The notes below the pieces were generated by a model. It saw nothing but the letters and a program-made list of their open reading frames with translations, did not search any database and had not been told where the DNA came from. A DNA stretch of 64,000 nucleotides from Alentia gelatinosa (lineage: Eukaryota; Annelida; Polychaeta; Phyllodocida; Polynoidae), in contig OX465589.1 in assembly GCA_950022655.1 (NCBI GenBank), positions 24,915,626 through 24,979,625 on the forward strand, written 5' to 3'. Position 1 is the stretch's first letter, and every line of letters begins with the position of its first letter. Of this stretch, positions 52,601 to 64,000 are shown one piece after another. The translations under genes and the position numbers were made by a program.

Positions 52601-55600
52601 TGGGCAAGGAGAGACTTCACATGCATTATGCTTGAAATGGTTGACCAGATGTTAAAACAAACCCAACAAACAAACTATTTAAACCAGCACTCCATGATGC
52701 TAGATCTCACAGGTTCACAGTGAGAGAGCATCAAACATGGAAGTGCGGAACCAGGTCCTTGATGCTCTTTTGCTGTGAACCTGTGATTTCCAACATAGCG
52801 CCTCCTCTTCATTTCCTGTTTACAGACTTTAGATAATTGAAAATTGATAGTAATTTTGGGAACTTACAAAAGGCTATGCTCAGACACCACTTAATCATAT
52901 GACCTGCCACACTCCGCTATTGCAGCCTACTCTCCTGAAATACTCCGACGGGTCTACCTTTATCTCATGGACTGTGATTTTGTTAAGTCATTTTAATGAA
53001 AGAATTTTACTTTCTTGGACGCAACAAGAATTTTATCACTTGGATGGTTGCGACTGCCTGTGGCGAGGTTGGGGCCACAGGCAATAATGGTTTTAACAAT
53101 TCATTTATTGTCGACCAGTCGGCATGGAGACACTGGTATGAGATGTAGGATGGGCAATGAGAGACTTTCACATGCATTATGCTTGAAATGGTTGACCGGA
53201 TGTTAAAACAAACCCAACAAACAAACTATTTAAACCAGCACTCCATGATGCTAGATCTCACAGGTCCACAGTGAGAGAGCATCAAACATGGATGTGCGGA
53301 ACCAGGTCCTTGATGCTCTTTTGCTGTGAACCTGTAATTTCCAACATAGCGCCTCCTCTTCATTTCCTGTTAACAAACTTTAGATAATTGAAATTTGATA
53401 GTAATTTTGGGAACTGACAAAAGGCTATGCTCAGACACCACTTAATCATTTATATGACCTGCCACACTCTGCTATTGCAGCCTACTCTCCTGAAATACTC
53501 CGACGGGTCTACCTTTATCTCATGGACTGTGATTGTCATACATCAGAGACATGTCATCTTGTCTGAGACTTTATTGTCTAATCTCTCTATCATGGTCACC
53601 TCGTATACTTGAACTCACTTTGGGCTTGTCCCAAGGGTGACCATGATAGAGAGAATTCACTCTGGCATCAGAGTCGTCATTTTGTTAAGTCATTTTAATG
53701 AAACCATTTTACTTTCTTGGACGCAACAAGAATTTTATCACTTGGATGGTTGCGACTGCCTGTGGCGAGGTTGGGGCCACAGGCAATAATGGTTTTAACA
53801 ATTTATATTGTCGACCAGTCGGCATGGCGACACTGGTATGAGATGTAGGATGGGCAAGGAGAGACTTCACATGCATTATGCTTGAAATGGTTGACCAGAT
53901 GTTAAAACAAACCCAACAAACAAACTATTTAAACCAGCACTCCATGATGCTAGATCTCACAGGTTCACAGTGAGAGAGCATCAAACATGGAAGTGCGGAA
54001 CCAGGTCCTTGATGCTCTTTTGCTGTGAACCTGTGATTTCCAACATAGCGCCTCCTCTTCATTTCCTGTTTACAGACTTTAGATAATTGAAAATTGATAG
54101 TAATTTTGGGAACTGACAAAAGGCTATGCTCAGACACCACTTAATCATATGACCTGCCACACTCTGCTATTGCAGCCTACTCTCCTGAAATACTCCGACG
54201 GGTCTACCTTTATCTCATGGACTGTGATTTTGTTAGTCATTTTAATGAAAGAATTTTACTTTCTTGGACGCAACAAGAATTTTATCACTTGGATGGTTGC
54301 GACTGCCTGTGGCGAGGTTGGGGCCACAGGCAATAATGGTTTTAACAATTCATTTATTGTCGACCAGTCGGCATGGAGACACTGGTATGAGATGTAGGAT
54401 GGGCAATGAGAGACTTTCACATGCATTATGCTTGAAATGGTTGACCGGATGTTAAAACAAACCCAACAAACAAACTATTTAAACCAGCACTCCATGATGC
54501 TAGATCTCACAGGTCCACAGTGAGAGAGCATCAAACATGGATGTGCGGAACCAGGTCCTTGATGCTCTTTTGCTGTGAACCTGTGATTTCCAACATAGCG
54601 CCTCCTCTTCATTTCCTGTTTACAAACTTTAGATAATTGAAATTTGATAGTAATTTTGGGAACTGACAAAAGGCTATGCTCAGACACCACTTAATCATTT
54701 ATATGACCTGCCACACTCTGCTATTGCAGCCTACTCTCCTGAAATACTCCGACGGGTCTACCTTTATCTCATGGACTGTGATTGTCATACATCAGAGACA
54801 TGTCATCTTGTCTGAAACTTTATTGTCTAATCTCTCTATCATGGTCACCTCGTATACTTGAACTCACTTTGGGCTTGTCCCAAGGGTGACCATGATAGAG
54901 AGATTTCACTCTGGCATCAGAGTCGTCATTTTGTTAAATCATTTTAATGAAACAATTTTACTTTATTGGACGCAACAAGAATTTTATCACTTGGATGGTT
55001 GCGACTGCCTGTGGCGAGGTTGGGGCCACAGGCAATAATGGTTTTAACAATTTATATTGTCGACCAGTCGGCATGGCGACACTGGTATGAGATGTAGGAT
55101 GGGCAAGGAGAGACTTCACATGCATTATGCTTGAAATGGTTGACCAGATGTTAAAACAAACCCAACAAACAAACTATTTAAACCAGCACTCCATGATGCT
55201 AGATCTCACAGGTTCACAGTGAGAGAGCATCAAACATGGAAGTGCGGAACCAGGTCCTTGATGCTCTTTTGCTGTGAACCTGTGATTTCCAACATAGCGC
55301 CTCCTCTTCATTTCCTGTTTACAGACTTTAGATAATTGAAAATTGATAGTAATTTTGGGAACTGACAAAAGGCTATGCTCAGACACCACTTAATCATATG
55401 ACCTGCCACACTCCGCTATTGCAGCCTACTCTCCTGAAATACTCCGACGGGTCTACCTTTATCTCATGGACTGTGATTTTGTTAAGTCATTTTAATGAAA
55501 GAATTTTACTTTCTTGGACGCAACAAGAATTTTATCACTTGGATGGTTGCGACTGCCTGTGGCGAGGTTGGGGCCACAGGCAATAATGGTTTTAACAATT

Positions 55601-55913
55601 CATTTATTGTCGACCAGTCGGCATGGAGACACTGGTATGAGATGTAGGATGGGCAATGAGAGACTTTCACATGCATTATGCTTGAAATGGTTGACCGGAT
55701 GTTAAAACAAACCCAACAAACAAACTATTTAAACCAGCACTCCATGATGCTAGATCTCACAGGTCCACAGTGAGAGAGCATCAAACATGGATGTGCGGAA
55801 CCAGGTCCTTGATGCTCTTTTGCTGTGAACCTGTGATTTCCAACATAGCGCCTCCTCTTCATTTCCTGTTTACAAACTTTAGATAATTGAAAATTGATAG
55901 TAATTTTGGGAAC
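46682..55913. repeat. Monomer tract 8 (duplicate of tract 6, then extended)
   Basis: Stem-loop starts: 46794 A, 47496 mosaic B, 48047 A, 48749 B, 49297 A, 49999 B, 50547 A, 51249 A without insertion, 51804 A, 52506 mosaic B, 53056 A, 53758 B (547), 54305 A, 55007 B, 55555 partial A. Up to about 54.3-54.8 kb it copies tract 6. It then continues with a complete A and a B where tract 6 is cut off. Confidence 0.92.
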
Positions 55914-56894
55914 AAGCTCAGACACAACATCCTCTCCTTAAATTTATCCCATCAATGGGCTACAAAAGACAAAAAAATGGACTTGCCTGTTCTTCATATC
56001 CGGTTTACCAAATTGTAGATTAATTGAAAACAATTCAATAAATTGGGGCACTGCAACAAGACTATGCTCAAGGTCTGTCACTCCACCGCCACTGAATCAT
56101 GTGAAATGCCTCACTCCGCCATTGCGGCCTGCTTTCCTCAAAGTCTCCAGCATGTATACATTTATCTCGGATTATTTTACCAAGAAAATGTAGTGGCTAC
56201 TAGCCAAAACTTAAAGAAAGGCAACCTGACACAAACTCAATGGGTTCACCTTACAGGTTCACTGCACTTTCTAGGGCGCAACATGACAGCTTTTTATCAC
56301 TTGGATGGTTGCGACTGCCTTTGGCGAGGTTGGAGCCACAGGCAATTTTTTTTAAATTGCACCGAGATCTCATTTTAAACCTTTTAAAGGCAACATTTTG
56401 TTGGAAGAATAAGTTTTATTGACTTTTTTATGATATCTTGGCGATATCAGTGGTGTTAAAGAACCTTGAGAAAGTCTGGTAAGGACCCATAAAAGTTGAC
56501 TGGACGTTAAATCATACCAAACCAACAAACAAACTTTTTGCTGTGAACCTGCAATTTCCAACATAATGCCTGTTCTTCATTTCCTAATTGAACAAATTGG
56601 ACATTAAACTACCCAAACAAACTTTGTAGGACCGAAACGAATGGAGACCACCAGTATATTAATGACATTAGCTATTAACAGAAACAGAAGTGGGCAGTCC
56701 TTATTGTAATTAAGTTAATCTACCAATGTAGTCTACTGCATGTCAGCATAGGTCAGTTCATTCTTGTTGTAATTATGTGAATGACGTCAGACCTGGACAT
56801 CCCCCCCGCACGGGGGATTTTCCGTACGCCCAGGTCTGGCAGGAATCATGTGAAATGCCTCACTCCACCATTGCGGCCTGCTTTCCTCAAAGTC
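55914..56894. repeat. K module 7, carrying an inverted 47-bp cassette
   Basis: Standard length and order with right-domain markers (G56403). Three features are private. The 47-bp cassette at 56670-56716 is the exact reverse complement of the segment at 1116-1162. The stem-loop has a mismatch (T56321 in place of G). TCAATGGG replaces TCAACGGG at about 56,240, which creates extra open frames that I regard as chance. Confidence 0.9.
56670..56716. repeat. 47-bp K cassette, inverted orientation
   Basis: Begins AGCTATTAACAG and ends AATTAAGTT, and is base for base the reverse complement of 1116-1162. The flanking K sequence on both sides is in normal orientation, so only the cassette is flipped. 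The ATTA / TAAT borders could have supported inversion through a hairpin or template switch. Confidence 0.92.
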
Positions 56895-59800
56895 TCCGAC
56901 GGGTCTACCTTTATCTCATGGACTGTGATTTTGTTCAGTCATTTTAATGAAAGAATTTTACTTTCTTGGACGCAACAAGAATTTTATCACTTGGATGGTT
57001 GCGACTGCCTGTGGCGAGGTTGGGGCCACAGGCAATAATGGTTTTAACAATTCATTTATTGTCGACCAGTCGGCATGGAGACACTGGTATGAGATGTAGG
57101 ATGGGCAATGAGAGACTTTCACATGCATTATGCTTGAAATGGTTGACCGGATGTTAAAACAAACCCAACAAACAAACTATTTAAACCAGCACTCCATGAT
57201 GCTAGATCTCACAGGTCCACAGTGAGAGAGCATCAAACATGGATGTGCGGAACCAGGTCCTTGATGCTCTTTTGCTGTGAACCTGTGATTTCCAACATAG
57301 CGCCTCCTCTTCATTTCCTGTTTACAAACTTTAGATAATTGAAATTTGATAGTAATTTTGGGAACTGACAAAAGGCTATGCTCAGACACCACTTAATCAT
57401 TTATATGACCTGCCACACTCTGCTATTGCAGCCTACTCTCCTGAAATACTCCGACGGGTCTACCTTTATCTCATGGACTGTGATTGTCATACATCAGAGA
57501 CATGTCATCTTGTCTGAGACTTTATTGTCTAATCTCTCTATCATGGTCACCTCGTATACTTGAACTCACTTTGGGCTTGTCCCAAGGGTGACCATGATAG
57601 AGAGATTTCACTCTGGCATCAGAGTCGTCATTTTGTTAAATCATTTTAATGAAACAATTTTACTTTATTGGACGCAACAAGAATTTTATCACTTGGATGG
57701 TTGCGACTGCCTGTGGCGAGGTTGGGGCCACAGGCAATAATGGTTTTAACAATTCATTTATTGTCGACCAGTCGGCATGGAGACACTGGTATGAGATGTA
57801 GGATGGGCAATGAGAGACTTTCACATGCATTATGCTTGAAATGGTTGACCGGATGTTAAAACAAACCCAACAAACAAACTATTTAAACCAGCACTCCATG
57901 ATGCTAGATCTCACAGGTCCACAGTGAGAGAGCATCAAACATGGATGTGCGGAACCAGGTCCTTGATGCTCTTTTGCTGTGAACCTGTGATTTCCAACAT
58001 AGCGCCTCCTCTTCATTTCCTGTTTACAGACTTTAGATAATTGAAATTTGATAGTAATTTTGGGAACTGACAAAAGGCTATGCTCAGACACCACTTAATC
58101 ATATGACCTGCCACACTCTGCTATTGCAGCCTACTCTCCTGAAATACTCCGACGGGTCTACCTTTATCTCATGGACTGTGATTTTGTTAAGTCATTTTAA
58201 TGAAAGAATTTTACTTTCTTGGACGCAACAAGAATTTTATCACTTGGATGGTTGCGACTGCCTGTGGCGAGGTTGGGGCCACAGGCAATAATGGTTTTAA
58301 CAATTCATTTATTGTCGACCAGTCGGCATGGAGACACTGGTATGAGATGTAGGATGGGCAATGAGAGACTTTCACATGCATTATGCTTGAAATGGTTGAC
58401 CGGATGTTAAAACACACCCAACAAACAAACTATTTAAACCAGCACTCCATGATGCTAGATCTCACAGGTCCACAGTGAGAGAGCATCAAACATGGATGTG
58501 CGGAACCAGGTCCTTGATGCTCTTTTGCTGTGAACCTGTGATTTCCAACATAGCGCCTCCTCTTCATTTCCTGTTTACAGACTTTAGATAATTGAAATTT
58601 GATAGTAATTTTGGGAACTGACAAAAGGCTATGCTCAGACACCACTTAATCATATGACCTGCCACACTCTGCTATTGCAGCCTACTCTCCTGAAATACTC
58701 CGACGGGTCTACCTTTATCTCATGGACTGTGATTTTGTTAAGTCATTTTAATGAAAGAATTTTACTTTCTTGGACGCAACAAGAATTTTATCACTTGGAT
58801 GGTTGCGACTGCCTGTGGCGAGGTTGGGGCCACAGGCAATAATGGTTTTAACAATTCATTTATTGTCGACCAGTCGGCATGGAGACACTGGTATGAGATG
58901 TAGGATGGGCAATGAGAGACTTTCACATGCATTATGCTTGAAATGGTTGACCGGATGTTAAAACAAACCCAACAAACAAACTATTTAAACCAGCACTCCA
59001 TGATGCTAGATCTCACAGGTCCACAGTGAGAGAGCATCAAACATGGATGTGCGGAACCAGGTCCTTGATGCTCTTTTGCTGTGAACCTGTGATTTCCAAC
59101 ATAGCGCCTCCTCTTCATTTCCTGTTTACAAACTTTAGATAATTGAAATTTGATAGTAATTTTGGGAACTGACAAAAGGCTATGCTCAGACACCACTTAA
59201 TCATTTATATGACCTGCCACACTCTGCTATTGCAGCCTACTCTCCTGAAATACTCCGACGGGTCTACCTTTATCTCATGGACTGTGATTGTCATACATCA
59301 GAGACATGTCATCTTGTCTGAGACTTTATTGTCTAATCTCTCTATCATGGTCACCTCGTATACTTGAACTCACTTTGGGCTTGTCCCAAGGGTGACCATG
59401 ATAGAGAGATTTCACTCTGGCATCAGAGTCGTCATTTTGTTAAATCATTTTAATGAAACAATTTTACTTTATTGGACGCAACAAGAATTTTATCACTTGG
59501 ATGGTTGCGACTGCCTGTGGCGAGGTTGGGGCCACAGGCAATAATGGTTTTAACAATTTATATTGTCGACCAGTCGGCATGGCGACCTTGGTATGAGATG
59601 TAGGATGGGCAAGGAGAGACTTCACATGCATTATGCTTGAAATGGTTGACCAGATGTTAAAACAAACCCAACAAACAAACTATTTAAACCAGCACTCCAT
59701 GATGCTAGATCTCACAGGTTCACAGTGAGAGAGCATCAAACATGGAAGTGCGGAACCAGGTCCTTGATGCTCTTTTGCTGTGAACCTGTGATTTCCAACA

Positions 59801-62800
59801 TAGCGCCTCCTCTTCATTTCCTGTTTACAGACTTTAGATAATTGAAAATTGATAGTAATTTTGGGGACTGACAAAAGGCTATGCTCAGACACCACTTAAT
59901 CATATGACCTGCCACACTCTGCTATTGCAGCCTACTCTCCTGAAATACTCCGACGGGTCTACCTTTATCTCATGGACTGTGATTTTGTTAAGTCATTTTA
60001 ATGAAAGAATTTTACTTTCTTGGACGCAACAAGAATTTTATCACTTGGATGGTTGCGACTGCCTGTGGCGAGGTTGGGGCCACAGGCAATAATGGTTTTA
60101 ACAATTCATTTATTGTCGACCAGTCGGCATGGAGACACTGGTATGAGATGTAGGATGGGCAATGAGAGACTTTCACATGCATTATGCTTGAAATGGTTGA
60201 CCGGATGTTAAAACAAACCCAACAAACAAACTATTTAAACCAGCACTCCATGATGCTAGATCTCACAGGTCCACAGTGAGAGAGCATCAAACATGGATGT
60301 GCGGAACCAGGTCCTTGATGCTCTTTTGCTGTGAACCTGTGATTTCCAACATAGCGCCTCCTCTTCATTTCCTGTTTACAAACTTTAGATAATTGAAATT
60401 TGATAGTAATTTTGGGAACTGACAAAAGGCTATGCTCAGACACCACTTAATCATTTATATGACCTGCCACACTCTGCTATTGCAGCCTACTCTCCTGAAA
60501 TACTCCGACGGGTCTACCTTTATCTCATGGACTGTGATTGTCATACATCAGAGACATGTCATCTTGTCTGAGACTTTATTGTCTAATCTCTCTATCATGG
60601 TCACCTCGTATACTTGAACTCACTTTGGGCTTGTCCCAAGGGTGACCATGATAGAGAGATTTCACTCTGGCATCAGAGTCGTCATTTTGTTAAATCATTT
60701 TAATGAAACAATTTTACTTTATTGGACGCAACAAGAATTTTATCACTTGGATGGTTGCGACTGCCTGTGGCGAGGTTGGGGCCACAGGCAATAATGGTTT
60801 TAACAATTTATATTGTCGACCAGTCGGCATGGCGACACTGGTATGAGATGTAGGATGGGCAAGGAGAGACTTCACATGCATTATGCTTGAAATGGTTGAC
60901 CAGATGTTAAAACAAACCCAACAAACAAACTATTTAAACCAGCACTCCATGATGCTAGATCTCACAGGTTCACAGTGAGAGAGCATCAAACATGGAAGTG
61001 CGGAACCAGGTCCTTGATGCTCTTTTGCTGTGAACCTGTGATTTCCAACATAGCGCCTCGTCTTCATTTCCTGTTTACAGACTTTAGATAATTGAAAATT
61101 GATAGTAATTTTGGGAACTGACAAAAGGCTATGCTGAGACACCACTTAATCATATGACCTGCCACACTCCCCTATTGCAGCTTACTCTCCTGAAATACTC
61201 CGACGGGTCTACCTTTATCTCATGGACTGTGATTTTGTTAAGTCATTTTAATAAAAGAATTTTACTTTCTTGGACGCAACAAGAATTTTATCACTTGGAT
61301 GGTTGCGACTGCCTGTGGCGAGGTTGGGGCCACAGGCAATAATGGTTTTAACAATTCATTTATTGTCGACCAGTCGGCATGGAGACACTGGTATGAGATG
61401 TAGGATGGGCAATGAGAGACTTTCGCATGCATTATGCTTGAAATGGTTGACCGGATGTTAAAACAAACCCAACAAACAAACTATTTAAACCAGCACTCCA
61501 TGATGCTAGATCTCACAGGTCCACAGTGAGAGAGCATCAAACATGGATGTGCGGAACCAGGTCCTTGATGCTCTTTTGCTGTGAACCTGTGATTTCCAAC
61601 ATAGCGCCTCCTCTTCATTTCCTGTTTACAAACTTTAGATAATTGAAATTTGATAGTAATTTTGGGAACTGACAAAAGGCTATGCTCAGACACCACTTAA
61701 TCATTTATATGACCTGCCACACTCTGCTATTGCAGCCTACTCTCCTGAAATACTCCTACGGGTCTACCTTTATCTCATGGACTGTGATTGTCATACATCA
61801 GAGACATGTCATCTTGTCTGAGACTTTATTGTCTAATCTCTCTATCATGGTCACCTCGTATACTTGAACTCACTTTGGGCTTGTCCCAAGGGTGACCATG
61901 ATAGAGAGATTTCACTCTGGCATCAGAGTCGTCATTTTGTTAAGTCATTTTAATGAAACAATTTTACTTTATTGGACGCAACAAGAATTTTATCACTTGG
62001 ATGGTTGCGACTGCCTGTGGCGAGGTTGGGGCCACAGGCAATAATGGTTTTAACAATTTATATTGTCGACCAGTCGGCATGGCGACACTGGTATGAGATG
62101 TAGGATGGGCAAGGAGAGACTTCACATGCATTATGCTTGAAATGGTTGACCAGATGTTAAAACAAACCCAACAAACAAACTATTTAAACCAGCACTCCAT
62201 GATGCTAGATCTCACAGGTTCACAGTGAGAGAGCATCAAACATGGAAGTGCGGAACCAGGTCCTTGATGCTCTTTTGCTGTGAACCTGTGATTTCCAACA
62301 TAGCGCCTCCTCTTCATTTCCTGTTTACAGACTTTAGATAATTGAAAATTGATAGTAATTTTGGGAACTGACAAAAGGCTATGCTCAGACACCACTTAAT
62401 CATATGACCTGCCACACTCCGCTATTGCAGCCTACTCTCCTGAAATACTCCGACGGGTCTACCTTTATCTCATGGACTGTGATTTTGTTAAGTCATTTTA
62501 ATGAAAGAATTTTACTTTCTTGGACGCAACAAGAATTTTATCACTTGGATGGTTGCGACTGCCTGTGGCGAGGTTGGGGCCACAGGCAATAATGGTTTTA
62601 ACAATTCATTTATTGTCGACCAGTCGGCATGGAGACACTGGTATGAGATGTAGGATGGGCAATGAGAGACTTTCACATGCATTATGCTTGAAATGGTTGA
62701 CCGGATGTTAAAACAAACCCAACAAACAAACTATTTAAACCAGCACTCCATGATGCTAGATCTCACAGGTCCACAGTGAGAGAGCATCAAACATGGATGT

Positions 62801-63621
62801 GCGGAACCAGGTCCTTGATGCTCTTTTGCTGTGAACCTGTGATTTCCAACATAGCGCCTCCTCTTCATTTCCTGTTTACAAACTTTAGATAATTGAAATT
62901 TGATAGTAATTTTGGGAACTGACAAAAGGCTATGCTCAGACACCACTTAATCATTTATATGACCTGCCACACTATGCTATTGCAGCCTACTCTCCTGAAA
63001 TACTCCGACGGGTCTACCTTTATCTCATGGACTGTGATTGTCATACATCAGAGACATGTCATCTTGTCTGAGACTTTATTGTCTAATCTCTCTATCATGG
63101 TCACCTCGTATACTTGAACTCACTTTGGGCTTGTCCCAAGGGTGACCATGATAGAGAGATTTCACTCTGGCATCAGAGTCGTCATTTTGTTAAATCATTT
63201 TAATGAAACAATTTTACTTTATTGGACGCAACAAGAATTTTATCACTTGGATGGTTGCGACTGCCTGTGGCGAGGTTGGGGCCACAGGCAATAATGGTTT
63301 TAACAATTCATTTATTGTCGACCAGTCGGCATGGCGACACTGGTATGAGATGTAGGATAAGCAATGAGAGACCTTCACATGCATTAATGTTGAAATGGTT
63401 GACTGGATGTTAAAACAAACCAAACAAACAAACTATTTAAACCAGCACTCCATGATGCTAGATCTCACAGATTCACAGTGAGAGAGCATCAAACATGGAT
63501 GTGCGGAACCAGGTCCTTGATGCTCTTTTGCTGTGAACCTGTGATTTCCAACATAGCGCCTCCTCTTCATTTCCTGTTTACAAACTTTAGATAATTGAAA
63601 ATTGATAGTAATTTTGGGAAC
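56895..63621. repeat. Monomer tract 9
   Basis: Stem-loop starts: 57007 A, 57709 and 58260 A-like without insertion (551 bp each), 58811 A, 59513 B, 60061 A, 60763 B, 61311 A, 62013 B, 62561 A, 63263 partial. The dimer at 60763-62012 shares rare variants (GCAGCTT, TTTCGCATGC) with the dimers starting at 4655 and 12360. Substitutions become frequent from about 63,350 to the right. Confidence 0.92.
57709..58810. repeat. Two adjacent insertion-free A-like monomers (551 bp each)
   Basis: Both units (57709-58259 and 58260-58810) combine A-type GGTCCACAG, GGATGTGCGG and AATTTGATAG with B-type TTTACAGACT, AATCATATGACC and an empty insertion site. They look like a head-to-tail duplication of one hybrid monomer. 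The second has a private ACACACCC in the A/C-rich tract at about 58,412. Confidence 0.85.
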
Positions 63622-64000
63622 AAGCTCAGACACAACATCCTCTCCTTAAATTTATCCCATCAATGGGCTACAAAAGACAAAAAAATGGACTTGCCTGTTC
63701 TTCATATCCGGTTTACCAAATTGTAGATTAATTGAAAACAATTCAATAAATTGGGGCACTGCAACAAGACTATGCTCAAGGTCTGTCACTCCACCGCCAC
63801 TGAATCATGTGAAATGCCTCACTCCGCCATTGCGGCCTGCTTTCCTCAAAGTCTCCAGCATGTATACATTTATCTCGGAATATTTTACCCAGCCACCCAC
63901 ATCCTCTTCTTAAATTCATCCCATCAATGGGCAACAAAAGACTGAAAAACGGACTGTGATGATTGTACGCTTTTACTCTTCTCAGTGTGATCGATAGAAG
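63622..64000. repeat. Incomplete K module at the right array edge
   Basis: Matches the first part of K to about 63,888. It then follows the link and opening sequence otherwise seen only in the permuted K modules (AGCCACCCACATCCTCT at about 63,891), with many substitutions. From about 63,955 to the end (CTGTGATGATTGTACGC and onward) I find no match in the window. This may be the array boundary or a still more diverged repeat. Confidence 0.8.

Larger units (their letters stand above)
39402..54896. repeat. 15,495-bp tandem duplication, copy 2
   Basis: Near-perfect repeat of copy 1. The only difference I noticed by eye is A at 44016 against G at 28521. The match to the truncated foldback is lost at the right end, where the A monomer at 54305 is complete; T at about 39,355 in the truncated foldback corresponds to C at about 54,850. 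The duplication joint therefore lies within roughly 38.7-39.4 kb and its equivalents. The end coordinate given is nominal. Confidence 0.9.
1..64000. repeat. Higher-order satellite array filling the window
   Basis: Essentially every base up to about 63,950 belongs to one family of tandem repeats. The recurring landmark is a 27-bp stem-loop with 9-bp arms (GCCTGTGGC / GCCACAGGC); I count about 99 copies, all in the same orientation. Spacings between stem-loops are almost always 702 or 548 bp, less often 547, 550, 551, 555 or 700 bp. Diverged 981-bp modules interrupt the array and set larger periods of 7705 and 15,495 bp. No gene, RNA gene or promoter of a known class could be supported. Such nested organisation is typical of eukaryotic satellites homogenised by unequal exchange and gene conversion. 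The chromosomal position (centromere, heterochromatic arm or other) cannot be read from the sequence. Confidence 0.97.

Noticed and set aside
1..64000. Hammerhead ribozyme within the satellite
   Set aside because: The conserved core CUGANGA was looked for on both strands of the A, B and K units and was not found.
1..64000. CENP-B box
   Set aside because: No stretch fits the NTTCGNNNNANNCGGGN core; the CGGG motifs in CCGACGGGTC and AACGGGTTC lack the left half.
1..64000. CRISPR array or bacterial repeat locus
   Set aside because: Repeats are hundreds of bases long with no unique spacers, there are no cas-like genes, and the whole composition is that of a eukaryotic satellite.

Overview
This window is one continuous block of eukaryotic nuclear satellite DNA. 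I find no protein-coding gene, rRNA, tRNA or CRISPR array. Every open frame (longest about 111 codons) recurs with the repeat, lies in mutually overlapping frames on both strands, and is broken freely by single substitutions in some copies. There is no sign of bacterial gene organisation. An animal genome is most likely, but I do not recognise the species or the satellite family.

The array has several nested levels. (1) Two related monomers, which I call A (702 bp) and B (548 bp), are counted here from a conserved stem-loop with arms GCCTGTGGC and GCCACAGGC. I count about 99 stem-loops in the window. (2) A and B usually alternate as a 1250-bp AB dimer. A differs mainly by a 147-bp insertion that contains a perfect 21-bp foldback. 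(3) Runs of dimers are separated by a diverged 981-bp module, K, which is itself built from older relatives of the monomer. (4) K plus five dimers forms a 7705-bp unit, seen twice head to tail (360-15769), then twice in shortened form (15770-23906). (5) A 15,495-bp unit (about 23.9-39.4 kb) is repeated in tandem (about 39.4-54.9 kb) with almost no differences. It begins with a rearranged, circularly permuted K module.

Layout: 1-359 partial monomer; K at 360, 8065, 15770, 19722, 30206, 45701, 55914 and 63622 (last one incomplete); permuted K at 23907 and 39402; all remaining sequence is A/B monomer tracts. The window opens inside a monomer, so the array continues to the left. Divergence rises after about 63.3 kb and the last ~45 bases match nothing else here, so the right edge of the array is probably at or just beyond the window end.

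The most interesting features are: an 80-nt nested palindrome in every monomer; the 21-bp-arm foldback insertion present in 40 full copies; a 47-bp cassette in K that occurs forward, inverted and deleted; monomers that switch between A-type and B-type sequence at different points; and the near-identical 15.5-kb tandem duplication, which is either very recent or an assembly duplication. All calls come from reading the sequence by eye; no alignment or database search was run.
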